Shown piece by piece: positions 45,954 to 60,219 of a stretch of 64,000 nucleotides of DNA. Each line of letters opens with the position of its first letter. The stretch's first letter is position 1. The stretch spans positions 2,709,782 to 2,773,781 of the forward strand of contig NC_085095.1 of NCBI RefSeq assembly GCF_963422355.1. The letters run 5' to 3'. Position numbers and translations under genes: made by a program. The DNA is from Corticium candelabrum (taxonomy: Eukaryota; Porifera; Homoscleromorpha; Homosclerophorida; Plakinidae). The notes under the pieces were generated by a model that saw only the letters and a list, made by a program, of their open reading frames with translations, searched no databases and had not been told where the DNA came from.

Positions 45954-47982
45954 TCATGCACTGCCTGTGACATCCGGAGTGACCCCTATTTCGTCATTAT
46001 CATCGTCGTCGTCGTCGTCGTCGTCATCATCTTCAGAACCAGTGTAGTCACTGTCTGTAACATCCTGAGTGATCCCTATTTCTGCATTTTGAACTCTGTC
46101 TCTCCACCAAAATTCTTGAAACTTGGTAACATAGTAGTAGAAAGACAATGGATGAGGTAGGCCGCCGGTCAAGGCCATTTTCTCTAAACGCTGTTGGTCA
46201 TCACGTACTTTCACAAATTCAGTAAAACGTGATAATGACACAAATGAGCAACCTCCACTAACTCCACTCATTTCCACGCCTTCATCATCAGAAATGTGAT
46301 GACAGGATGCGCTGACAACTTTAGCAATAGCATCTTCTGTGTCCGATCTCATTCTGCTTGCTACCATAAATGGGCCACCTACACACATTCTATTCTCAAT
46401 AGGCACTAAACGAATCGCTTCAAAAAGCGCCAGTATTTACGCACAGAATGCCAAGCAGCAGAGGTTTACTACAGAGATGAGGTTATGCAGATTTCTAAAT
46501 TCCATATCCCATCTGTATTGCAGGCAGAGCAGCACGTCATTCACATCTTCTACAAGACACCGCTGTTGTGCAAAATCATGCTACAGGGCTTAATTACGAG
46601 ACCAAACTCATTCGACAATGCAAAATCGGAAGCTCATGCGGCATGCATCAGCCTAGTCACAGCGGCATGTGACTGAGGTCTGATTTGTGATTGAATGATC
46701 TACATTCTTCTGGCATGACAATAACGACACAAGCATATACAAATTTATAATTACAACATATCCTGCCTCCAGTTCTGTTACATCAGTGTTTGTATATACA
46801 GTTCATGTACTGTATTAGATCAGTATAGATTTGCTGCTCGCAGCATGTGACCCGATATGAAGTCATGCAACCAGACGGCTAACTACAATAAATTGACACT
46901 AATCTCCAACATTCAATTCTTCTAGCCTAGACAGTATATTGACGTCAAACGTTCTGGCAATCATTCTGCAGGTGAGTTCAAATCCAATCAAATATATGCT
47001 ATACTCTAACTGCTATACCCATTCAAGTTATTATTATTTAATTAAGTATATATTTTTCTTACCAGCCAATACCACGTTGCTCATGAGAACCAAACGAATG
47101 TGCTCATCACCATTGCATGCAGATTCAATGACTTGACCTACAACCTCTGCCACGTCATCCGGAGATGCGCTGACATCCAGACTCGTAGTGCAAGAGGGCA
47201 TAATGGAACCATCCCAAGCAGCAGATACAGACGCCGTTTCATGTCCCATATTTACAACAACACCACAGCTCAAACCATGACTAGTCGAAGAAGCAAAGCA
47301 AACAAGCTATGGTTGAGTCAAATTTATTCATTAAAACATATATTTACCTGTACAGTGTCGCAACAGTTGCACTCAGAAAGCAAATGCTGGGTGGACAAAA
47401 CACAGATATCAAACTTGTGCTCAACTTTTCCTTCGTTGAATCATCCCATTCAAATGCAGCCTCCAATATCACAACTAGATTTAGCAAGAAAGTAACCTTA
47501 TCATATATTCATTAGCATCTACGCATAAGTCACTAACTTGGATAGTATTTTGGTTTCAAGGCATATTCAGAGTAGAAATGAATCATTATTTCAGATAAAA
47601 ACTGTATTCCTGATATGGTAAAACGCCCATTTTCTATGAGTCTAACAAGATGATCAGGAAATTGAGCTCTGGCCTCAGCACCACTGTAGAAACGCTCAAA
47701 ATCTGTTCGCCTCATATGAAGATCAAAAATTCCATTGACCTATGTATGATCAGATAACAAATATTGTTATATACCATATAATACCGTATAATGCAGGTCA
47801 GAAGCTACCTTTGCAATAACTGATTTGCGTTTAAGAAACTTGGGTTTTCGTGTTTTCAAAGTCACAATTCCACACTTTACAGAATGACTCCCCAAATCAT
47901 ACACAACAGCTCTGTATTCTTTAGCGTTGATGGCTCGTTGCTTGTAGCAACCATGCCAATCCTTTGTAAATGCACTTGGCAT
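45954..47982 (-). other. Actin-related domain of copy 3
   Basis: Successive exons align with actin: VVYDLGSHSVKCGI (phosphate 1 loop), LIENGRFTISGIQFLSEIMI and ALKPKYYPIVILEAAF (the NELRVAPEEHPVLLTEAP region), SICFLSATVATLYSCGVVVN and MGHETASVSAAWDG (phosphate 2), VVGQVIESACNGDEHIR, SNVVLAGG (adenosine loop), FMVASRMRSDTEDAIAKV, and GGCSFVSLSRFTEF at the end. The phosphate-2 Asp of actin is Asn here, and only about 25 residues separate phosphate 2 from the VVGQVIES helix, where actin has over 100, so subdomain 4 is largely missing. A run of Asp closes the protein. Confidence 0.85.
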
Positions 47983-48188
47983 CTAGTACAGAAAACTATA
48001 GTTAAAGTGCCAAAATAATTAAGAAATCATATCATACATTACACTCCCGACTAACATTTTTGATTTGCCTTAATTACATGCTAGTCATTCATACAACTAG
48101 TAAATTAAATTATGTACATAAATTTGAAATGTGTATCCTGAATATTTCTTTAACAATAAATTATTATAGTGTCTTCTGCTCTACCCAC

Positions 48189-48555
48189 CTTGTGTTTAAC
48201 TGCATCCAAAAACTTCTCAACATTAACATCTATTGGCCATCGTAATCGATGCAAATCAAACCACAGTTGTCCATCCATTGCTACATCATACCAATCCTAA
48301 CAATTATTCATATCAAATCACTAAATACTGAAATACAAAATTCATATACCTTTCATACTGTCATACATCTGCACAAGTCAGAAGGCTGGAGATATGAGAA
48401 CACATAAACATATAACTCGTAAGGAAGAGCCCATGTACTGAGTGCTTCTGCATCAGCTCCAACTGACCGTTGAGCCTCAATTTGAAGTTTCAACGCTTTC
48501 AAATAGCTATCGGTAAAACCAGAGGTATTACCAGATACATTCATAACAATGATCA
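48189..48555 (-). other. F-box domain of copy 3
   Basis: Two exons give ALPYELYVYVFSYLQPSDLC, then RCM, and DWYDVAMDGQLWFDLHRL: the F-box pattern (LP.E....ifsyL...dL......vc..W......lW..l). A role as substrate receptor or Skp1 tether in an SCF ubiquitin ligase follows from the family. Before it, SYLKALKLQIEAQRSVGADA looks helical. TGA replaces the Cys codon that copy 2 keeps (RVCK). Confidence 0.83.
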
Positions 48556-48593
48556 CTGATCCAGAGTAATGCGTACTCTACTATGATGTTTAC

Positions 48594-49588
48594 CTTGCTC
48601 TAGATCATGTGATTTCACATATAGCGCCAATGTCTCGACATAGTTTTCGTCACTTTTATAAGACAAAGGGTCAGGAATCATATCTGTGTCAACACGATAA
48701 AACATGATCTCTGTTCTAATTATACACTTTGTCCCAGTGATCACTTGTGTTCCTTCATGAAGAGTATCATGATTGAACACCAATGCTAAACCTTGTTTAG
48801 GAGTCACAGTGTAAACAACTTGGCCAGTAGGAGGCGATAAAATTTTGTATTGCCACCTTCATAGTTATCATTCAAATAGATAACTACTGTGTACACTGAG
48901 CTCTCATCCTCACGAGGAACCCATGGTCCATCTAAGTGGGGACTAAAATGTCCACCTGGTCTAAAAAAATAACTTTATCAGCAAATCGCCCATGCTGACC
49001 AACAAAGTGTGACATTAGATAATTGACAATTATTACACAATTATTTGTCATCTAAATTACAAAAAAGTAATACCAACGATGTATTCAATTAATTATCTAC
49101 TAGCCAAGATTCATTTCATACTCATATTTTCCAAATTTGAAGCATTCGTTAAGTCTGCTCGGTTTCCAAGTGCCCTGATTACCAAATCCCACTGGTCGAA
49201 TGCGGAGAATGTCTCTACGCTCCAAGTAAGGCTCCAGGCGACTGTAAATTCCGGCAGCCAGCTCTTCACTAATTGACAACAATCTGTCATTTGAACGACA
49301 TTCAGTCTCAAAAAGATTGGTGAGACTCGAATAGCCAACTCTCTCCGTCTCGTCGATGTAGAAACGACACTCTTCTGCTGTTAACAGGCCATGAAGAAGA
49401 AAACAACGACTTCCTGGCAGACTAACATCCTCTCTCGTGATGGTACATTGTGGTTGCGTATTGCTCTGAGAAGTAATGGTCTTGCAATGATTGAGCTGCT
49501 TGAAGTTCTTCTGTGACGTGGTTAGCATGGGTCTGATAGTAATACGCACACCATCAATCTCAACGTTGCGATTTGAGTCAGCAGACAA
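48594..49588 (-). other. 2-oxoglutarate/Fe(II) oxygenase domain of copy 3
   Basis: Exon 1 carries GSRCFLLHGLLTAEECRFYI, typical of the N-terminal helix of prolyl-4-hydroxylase-like enzymes, and ends LNECFKFGKY. Exon 2 begins EPGGHFSPHLDGPW, giving the iron-binding HxD. The distal His lies in TLHEGTQV and the 2OG-binding basic residue in IIRTEI. Exon 1 to exon 2 joins in phase 2 (TAT GA|A CCT GGT). The family hydroxylates prolines. One member class (Dictyostelium and Toxoplasma PhyA) hydroxylates Skp1, the partner of F-box proteins, which makes the fusion to an F-box suggestive. The frame is shifted after YEGGNTK. Confidence 0.82.
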
Positions 49589-50012
49589 CGCTAGCTCACA
49601 AGTGTCTGTGTCAGTCTCCGTAGTCTTCGCTACAGAACAACAACGTAGTGTCTTCTTGAGTTAAGTGTGACTCAAAGCAGTGCAAGGTTTGCTTCGTTTA
49701 ACTGTTCATGCCGTCCATCGTGACAGACGCAGTGTCGCAGTCCCGGATGCGTTGCCACGGAACGTCGATGCATAAATTTACTGCCAAACTGCGGCCGCGT
49801 CTGGCCGGGCGAGGCGGTGTCTGTACCAGAGCCGTATACACGGCTCTGTTTTGTGCCAGAGCCGTATATACCAGAGCCGTATATAGATACAGCTCTGTTC
49901 TGTATCCCTGTTTAGTAAACTATAGGATTGTATTGTACTACGATATATTCTATTTTCTAGTCCCCTATCCCGGATGTTTATCCGTGTATTTACACAACAC
50001 TATTCACAACAC
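49589..50012 (-). repeat. Upstream block of gene copy 3, inverted match to 820-1228
   Basis: It extends the homology between copies 3 and 1 to about 50,012. It includes a cluster of facing CCAGAGCCGTATA / TATACGGCTCTG motifs at 49,825-49,895, longer than in copy 1. Confidence 0.72.
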
Positions 50013-50130
50013 TACATCTGTATAGTGGTATTCTATATATATTGTGTATACATTCTCACACTGATACATATCTAGACTATGTACCCTTACACCCTTCCTT
50101 CTTTAGCAAAAAAAGTTCTCTTACTCTACG

Positions 50131-50727
50131 CTAGCACATCTTAGAATCTACTAAATATGCTGGCATTTTAGTTATTCTACCACTACTTCTCTGAGTCTGT
50201 TTAGGATTGGCCTGCTGCTGTTGTGTCCTTTCTTGACTTGGTGTTCTTGTCATTGGCAAGTCTACTCCTGTCATGCCTTTACCAATCACTTGGCTCAGCT
50301 TCTGCTGATTTTTGACTGTGTTCTGTTTCATTTGTCTCAGATGTTTTCTGTTTCTGATCAATTTGGTACCTTTTGTTGTCTCTACTTCATATGATATTGG
50401 TCCTATTTGTTTTGTCACGGTTGCCTTTTGCCACTGTTTGCCATAACCAAAGGGTTCAATCATCACCATATCTTCTTGTTGCAACTCTCTCAAATCCTTG
50501 GCTGTTTTGTCATAGGTTTTTTGTTGTTTTATTTTGTTTCCTTGTATATTGGCCATGTCATCCTGGGTGTGTCTCTTGAGAAGATTTTCTGTTGTTGGAA
50601 AGAATCCCTTTGTTCGTCTGCTCATCATTCTTTGAGCTGGGCTCGATTCCATCCCTTCTGTAGGGGTATTATGATATTCAAGTAATGCTGCCCAGAGGTC
50701 TCTGCTACACTTCTCTGCTTTTCTCAT
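50131..50727 (-). pseudogene. Ty3 integrase C-terminal region
   Basis: 199 codons: LLEYHNTPTEGMESSPAQRM (the conserved end of the integrase core), a Lys/Gln-rich helix, then WQKATVTKQIGPISYEVETT, a GPY/F-like module, and a Gln/Thr-rich tail. It is separated from the core at 50,739 by a short out-of-frame gap, so the pol frame is broken here. Confidence 0.83.
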
Positions 50728-50738
50728 AATAGTTTTTA

Positions 50739-51470
50739 CTATTTAACAGCATTTTCCGCTTTCCCGTTACTTTGATGATGTCCAGGACTAGACATGTTGT
50801 GTTGAAATTTCCATGCTTTGGCAAAATCCTGAAATTCATTTGAGGTGTATTGCGGTCCACGATCTGTGATCAGAGTGCCTGGTACTCCATATCGGGCAAA
50901 TTGCTTTTTCATGGCCCTGATGACTGCTGTTGTGTTTGTTGTTGTAAGTCTTTCAACTTCAATGAAGGAACTGTAGTAGTCAACTAAGACTAAATAATGA
51001 TGATCCTTCATTTCAAACAAATCGCTGCCGACTTTTGACCAAGGTCGTGATGGAACTTCATGGGACATGAGAGTTTCTTTATGCTGTTTATGATCAAACA
51101 GTTTGCATGTCTCACATCGTTCTACATAGTCCCTTAGTGCTACTGTCATGCCTGGCTTGGGGTCATCTATTACATGAATTCGATCATAGCGTACTTCCGC
51201 TAGCCCCATCTTCTGTACCAACTGTGCACCTAGTATTGAGTTCGCTGCTTCATTCACTACAACAAAATCCGCTCTGTGCTTCTGCTTTGTCTTCGGATTT
51301 CTCACATTCAATACACATTTTCCATGTGCTTTCATCTTAGTACCATTGTACATGGTTAGAACTGTGTCTACAGGTTCTAGCATTTTGCCTGGAGGCAGGT
51401 CACTTAGCCTCATCACATTACACGTAGCGCCTGTGTCCACTTGGAATTTGTATTCGTTTCTGATGTGCAC
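50739..51470 (-). pseudogene. Ty3 protease fused directly to integrase core
   Basis: One open frame of 243 codons. Residues 1-105 are an aspartic protease (QVDTGATCNVM active site; ANSILGAQLVQKMGL). From about 110 it passes straight into integrase: the second half of the zinc finger (VERCETCKLF), then catalytic D in LVLVDYYSSF, D in LITDRGPQYTSNEF and E in SNGKAENAVK (DDE). The roughly 500 codons of RT and RNase H normally in between are missing with the frame preserved. Such a product could not reverse-transcribe. Confidence 0.88.
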
Positions 51471-51474
51471 TATC

Positions 51475-51780
51475 TCATAGGCTATTCACTTCATCTGGCG
51501 TTAGTGTCAAGGAAAACATTTTGTCCTCATTGTTTACATCATCATAGTCATCAAGGGTGGCATGCACAGTTTGATTACGTTGCGATTTTCCTTTGCCTCT
51601 GCAAACTTTGGCGAAATGATTGGGTTTGTTACACACTGCACAATTCTTTCCATACGCAGGACATTTACCCCGTTCATGCACATATCCACAGTAATTGCAT
51701 GCTTCTTTTAACATACCTTTGCCAAGACCTTGATACGTTGGGCGTGACTGCTTGCGTGACTTCATTAGCGGTTTTATCAC
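51475..51780 (-). pseudogene. Ty3 Gag nucleocapsid region with two zinc knuckles
   Basis: CNYCGYVHERGKCPAYGKNC and CAVCNKPNHFAKVC give two CCHC knuckles, followed by an acidic stretch leading to the protease. The frame is offset from capsid (ends 51,795) and protease (starts 51,470). Confidence 0.85.
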
Positions 51781-51794
51781 CGGGTGGCTTGCTC

Positions 51795-52310
51795 TTAGTG
51801 TGTATGCTTGGATTGTTCCACTGCATCAACAACATCAGGTGTTCCCCCGGTCATGACTCTCATGTGTCTGATTGGTGCTTCAAATGCACGGCACATATCC
51901 ACACAACTTGCTAGTGTCAAGTCTCTCACCTGAAGTAGTTGCTTCCTTAGTCCGTTTTCCCGCACACCAAATACTAATTGGTCTCGCACTCGCTCATCTA
52001 GTGATGCTCCAAACTGACACGTTTGTGCCAAGGCGCGCAGGACCGTTATGTACTGCTCAGCTGTTTCCCCAGTTTGTATGGCGTGCCATCGCTGCCAAAA
52101 CATTTGCGCTGACATTTGCATTTGCATTTGCATTTGACATTCGCCTTTTGCTTTCGCGTTTGCTTTCGCATTTGCTTTCGCGTTTGCTTTCGCGTTTGCT
52201 CTAAATTCATTAGTTAATTTAAGGAAATATTTCTCTGCATGTATGATTGTGTCTGCACGCCGACACGGCAATTTAAGATTCCGATTACGGATTGATTGGA
52301 AGATCGACAA
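51795..52310 (-). pseudogene. Ty3 Gag capsid region with NAKA repeat
   Basis: MFWQRWHAIQTGETAEQYIT and VRDQLVFGVRENGLRKQLLQ are conserved gag-capsid features of K02A2.6-like elements. N-terminal to them are about six NAKA repeats and a QMQMQM run encoded by a hexanucleotide-type expansion (CGCATTTGCTTT and CATTTG tracts at 52,110-52,200), which is unusual in a Gag. Confidence 0.83.
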
Positions 52311-52521
52311 TGCATGTGTTGCTAGTCTGGAAATCGGTAGTGGCCGGAACTAGCTTCTTTCACGCCAATCCTACTGTCATGCACAGGTGGATGTAGCAAG
52401 ATCACCACAATATGGAGACTAGCTTTATTACTATCTCACAAGAAAAGCACACCGTACAGAAAAACTGGATTCGCTGCCGTCTTAGCTTTGCCCTTCTACG
52501 AGCACGCATCATGCATGTGAC

Positions 52522-55391
52522 CACCGGCGTAGAAAGCGGGGGGGGGGGAGATAAAGCCCCCCAGCTTAGAACGACCATACCTTTTTCGATTGGACTGTGA
52601 TAATGAAGTTTAGAAGGGAACCTGAAAATGAACAAAGGCCTGGGGAATCGAGGTTTGACAGGGAAATATCCGGGTATGCATGCCATAATCCGGGAGTACT
52701 TTAGAGGTCCAGACTCAGAGTGGTATGGCGCTTCAGCAAAGACGAATACAGGCTTTATTTTACCAGTGACACTCGTCACGCTGATGATCGTTCATCGCAG
52801 TCAGTGTCAGGAGCTACATCACAACCGACGGCTGAGCCAGTTTTGCACTCACCAGACTCAGATGGAGTCGGAACGCCAACTAGTTGCAGTTCTTGCAGCT
52901 GCTTGTGCTGCAGTGCTACCTTTGACGCTGCTAATCAGCCAAGTGACTCATATAGTTCCAAGAGTTGTCACGGAAAGCAGTCGTACTCCAGCTCAATTCA
53001 ATCTAGCTGGTATTTGAAGCACCCATGGATCAGTGTGTGTACAGGTGCAGTGGCTTACAAAGTCTTTTGCCATGTTTGTTGTAAAGCAAAAGCTTTAGGC
53101 TTGCTTACGCTTTCTAAGAGCTACAATGCTACGTTCGTGAAGGGCGGTTTTAGCAACTGGAAGAAAGCACTCCAGAGGTTTGGTCAGCATGAAGGAAGCG
53201 AAATGCACCAATAGGCAATGGCCAAGCTTGCTGCTAAGTTTAGATCAGTAGATGTCAGGTCGCAGCTCAGCAAACAGCATGAAGCAGAAATGAAAAATCA
53301 TTGTGCTATGTTTATGAAGCTGTTGGAGTGCGTTAGATATTTGGCAAGACAAGGCTTACCGTTACGTGGTCACTATGAAGACAGCCTCACGTTTGACGGA
53401 AACCTGCTGCAGCTGCTGCTGTTGCAAGCTAAAGATGATACTCATGTGGGATCATGGCTGAAGAAGCGAGACTATCTCTCTCCTGAAATTATCAATGAGA
53501 TTATTTTGCTATGTGGACAGAAGCTTCTGCGACAGCTGCTGCAAGAGATTAGTGAAGCAAAATTTTTTGCTCTGATTGTTGATGAGGCTACCGACGTCTC
53601 GACAATGAGCAATGTGCATCGCCATTCGTTAGGTTGATTCCAGCTACACTATCCATGAAGATGCTATAGGCTTAGTCCAGCTTCTAGACACCAAATCTGT
53701 GACATTATTTAGCACCATTAAAGATATGCTGATACGGTGTTCCTTGCCACTTTCTAACTGCATGGTCAATCATACGATGGAGCTGCCAACATGAGTGGTG
53801 TCCGGAATGGTGTACAGGCTCTTCTGAAGAAAGAGGCAGACGGTCACGGTCTGTATGTCCACTGCTTTGCCCGCAGCCTGAATTTGTGCATAAAAGATGT
53901 CACTCAGAAGTGCGAACTGCTACGCAATTTTATGGACTTTATTTTCCAGCTAGTTCAACTTATCAGGTTTTCACCTAAGAGACTTAATCTTTTTGAGAGC
54001 GTGCGCAAGGACATTTCGGTGTCAGAAGGTGAGTCAGGTCTGTCTCCATCACTGAGACCACTTTGCCTTACACGATGGACTGTTTGCCATTCTGCCATTG
54101 CAAGTATCCTGAAGAATTATAAGATTCTCATGACAACACTCGAGATTGTTCGACAAGGTCATGATGAGTATGCTGCTAAAGGAAGTGGATTGTTGGCAAA
54201 GATGGAATCATTTGAGACTTTCTTTAGCTTGAAGCTTGCTTGCAGGGTCTTGTCTGCAGCTGAACAGTTTTCCATAAACCTTCAGGCTGAACACAACTGT
54301 TTCGAGGGAACCAGGGGAGCTGACTTATTGAGATCACATTACGTGTCCTTGCGGAGTTACACTGCCTTTACAGATTTCTATAAGGATGTTCTGCATTCTT
54401 CAGGAGGTCTGACTGACGAAACTGTTCTACCCCGCTGCCTGAAGGTACCCAGGAGATATGATGAAGGGGGCGAGACGCATCGTTATGCATCTCCTGAACA
54501 CAGGTATCGCCACGCCTATTTTGAAGTACTGGACTATGCGATTGGCGAAATAGTGAGACGTTTGGATCAATCTGATCTTGCTATTGTTTTCGTGAGGTGG
54601 AGTCTCTGCTAATTGATGCAGCCAACGGCAAAGATACACCCCAGAGGCAATTGCCAAATATTTTCAGGGGACTCTAGACCTAGCGTGTCTAAAGATCCAA
54701 CTAAAGATGTTACCAGATTCGATCACGAATGCATTTGCTGGTTCTGCTATCCGTGTGAAGAAGGTAACGCATGTCCAGACCATTACTGACACGTTCAACC
54801 AGAGTCAAATGTACAAGGACATGCTCAATCAGGTAGACAAACTGGTTCGATCATATTTGATATTCCCTGTTGCTAGCGCCACTGCTGAGAGGGCGTTCTC
54901 TTCTCTGCGCCGCATAAAAACGTTTCTGAGGAGCACAACGTCAAAGCAGCGTCTAAACAACTTGTTCTTGTTGTATCCATAAAGCAAGAACAAACGCCCT
55001 TTGATCTTTTATCTGTGGTCAAGGACTTCGTATATGCAAACAGTCGTCGATCTAACTATTTTGGAAAATTTTAGAGCTTTTGAAGTTGTGTCATGCTGAC
55101 GTATGCAGATTGATTTAGAGCATCGTAGATATAGTTCTCATTTAGTGAATGGAGTTGCTGCAGACGCTAACAGTCATTTAAGTAAACAAGCGTCTCTATT
55201 AGTGTTGCTATGTCTGTTAGGTATGGCGAATGATACAGGCAAAGAGGGCCGGCCTCTGGATCCACCAGTTGTAATGTTGAATTCTTAGTTTCAACGAGCA
55301 CTTTGCCTATTGGCGGTACTAGATAAGTGTCCTTACCCTTAAGTGTACTTGGCTCAGCCCCCCGGCTTGAAAATATCTTCCTACGCCACTG
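52522..55391 (+). mobile_element. hAT element (ZMYM/ZNF862-like), 2.87 kb
   Basis: The left CACCGGCGTAGAAAGCGGGGGG and the reverse complement of the right end, CAGTGGCGTAGGAAG...CGGGGGG, form imperfect inverted repeats, each followed by a poly-G/C run as in many hAT elements. A complete but broken transposase lies between. No 8-bp duplication is visible in the flanks, so the exact ends may be off by a few bases. Confidence 0.78.
52720..54982 (+). pseudogene. hAT transposase (ZMYM/ZNF862-like), broken
   Basis: Four consecutive pieces: a Ser-rich leader and TTF-type zinc finger (52,720-53,214; WISVCTGAVAYKVFCHVCC, GFSNWKKALQRFGQHEGSEM); DUF4371-type part (53,218-53,637; GLPLRGHYE, FFALIVDEATDVS with the first catalytic Asp); RNase H-like core (53,791-54,612; HCFARSLNLCI, LCLTRWTVCHSAI); and hATC dimerisation domain (54,707-54,982; VASATAERAFSSLRRIKTFL). 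A TAG at 53,215, frameshifts near 53,635-53,790 and a stop at 54,610 break it. It is otherwise near full length, so decay is fairly recent. Confidence 0.88.
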
Positions 55392-55780
55392 ATAGAACAA
55401 CCAAAATTGCGGTTAGACGGATAGCTGTGTAATACAGTAGGCGACGTCTAGCTAGAGAAGCGGCACAAACAACAAGACACCTAGAGAAGTTGCACAAAGA
55501 ACGAGATGTCTAAATTCTTGTGAGCTGGAAAATCGGTGATGAGCCGTTTGTTTTGTTCTACAGTACGTAAGGGTTTAGCACTTAAAAACAATGCTTAATC
55601 TAGCTACATTTGTAGCGTTCCCTCATCTAATTTTGTTTTGCTCTGGTGTTACCTATGCCACGCCTAAAACCGCCCATAACGACCTCAAAAGCTGCACTAA
55701 CAATCAGATACCTAGGGCAGTTGCACAAAGAACCAGACGTCTAAAGAGCAAAGATTGCAACATTATCCTATAGGGACAAG
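55392..55780. other. Spacer, no clear gene
   Basis: The frame at 55,591-55,773 has no recognisable family. Confidence 0.35.
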
Positions 55781-56125
55781 TATAAAATACCTACCAAGAG
55801 TCTTTTAGATACAGTACTGGGTGATGATAGTCTGTATGCTAGTTTCAATGGTGCATGTTACATGTGTAATTGTAAGACGTGTGACAAGGCTTTGTCTAGA
55901 GGTCATATGCCTTTGCAAAAGTGTGGCCAACAATTTGAAGTTACCTTCAGTACCCTTGAGTTGTCATGCTTGATTAGACTAGAAATTGGACTAGTGTGTC
56001 TACGAGTAGCTTTCATGAAAATGGGGCCCTACCTTCTGGAAAACAGCGTCATAGCGCGACTAATTACCTTCAAGGTGCATACTGACCGAGGGTTTGCACT
56101 TCTTGTGCTTTCATTGTTTATGTAG
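55781..56125 (+). pseudogene. DUF6570-like (Helitron-associated) fragment
   Basis: A frame with CYMCNCKTCDKALSRGHMPL, STLELSCLIRLEIGLVCLRV and FMKMG resembles the Cys-containing module found next to Helitron helicase-type proteins (CxxC...L..G.mP...; LE..LI..r..F.KM). It ends out of frame and no helicase follows. Assignment is from pattern only. Confidence 0.5.
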
Positions 56126-59600
<3,475 letters not shown>

Positions 59601-60219
59601 GGATCGTCAGTGTTAGCGCTCGTCCTGATCACATGGATGCAACCCAGTCTAGAGTCTAGCTGTTTTAGCAGTCTGTTAATTTGTAGCCGTGGAGGCGTTT
59701 TGCTACTTTAGCAGTTACATTCTATTATAACAAAATTTCTGCAGCAGTTTTACTATCAAACTTACGTAGAAAAAGCAGCCGGCTGTAGAAATAGAAGCTA
59801 GCAGCAACTGCAGTATTAACAAACATCTATTAGATTAGCATTTCAATTTTTACCGTGTACGGTGCCTGATACGTTGTAATGTTTTTAGATTATAAATTAG
59901 TCTAACGTTTAGTTCCTACGACTGCTGTTGAAGTAGCACGACGCTAGGCAATCAGCAAATGCTTTAATTAAACTGGACTGCATAATCTCGTACACAAAAC
60001 ACGTACCCACTTACGTAGCTTGTGAAACCAAACACTGCAAAGCATTACCGTATTGCAACGATCTAGGAGAGTAAAATGCTTGTAACGATGTTTCTGGATC
60101 CTTGTTCTTGTGTACTATAGGCGAGGCTGCGTCTTCAAACAAAGAGAAATGGACGATTTTTAGTAGATTTCGATCTCCCAAGGATAATCGAAGAAAACAC
60201 AACACATATACGCCAACGT
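59601..60219. other. Non-coding spacer
   Basis: Nothing recognised. The frame at 60,011-60,229 is weak. Confidence 0.4.

Larger units (their letters stand above)
45954..49588 (-). pseudogene. 2OG-oxygenase / F-box / actin-related gene, copy 3 (nearly complete)
   Basis: Nine exons can be set on the minus strand by GT-AG borders, with agreeing phases at every junction: 49,588-49,122; 48,960-48,594; 48,555-48,350; 48,296-48,189; 47,982-47,809; 47,739-47,538; 47,474-47,348; 47,268-47,063; 46,378-45,954. Together they give about 760 codons: oxygenase, F-box, actin-related domain, acidic C-terminal tail. Two lesions remain: one T missing in a T-run of exon 2 (near 48,840), shifting frame for the rest of the oxygenase, and TGA for Cys in the F-box (exon 3), shared with copy 1. 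The first exon starts TTG/CTG where copy 1 has ATG, so a start exon may lie upstream. Introns are about 45-160 nt except the last (about 680 nt). If the missing T is an assembly error, only the TGA is left. Confidence 0.85.
50013..52310 (-). mobile_element. Ty3/Gypsy LTR retrotransposon lacking RT and RNase H
   Basis: Gag, zinc knuckles, protease and integrase follow in order on the minus strand. A polypurine tract AAAGAAGGAAGGG (50,104-50,092) is followed at once by TGTAAGGG, as at a 3' LTR start. That LTR runs into the block shared with gene copy 1, and its far end is not clear. No matching 5' LTR was found at 52.31-52.52 kb, where a hAT element begins. Reverse transcriptase and RNase H are absent between protease and integrase. 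Confidence 0.88.
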
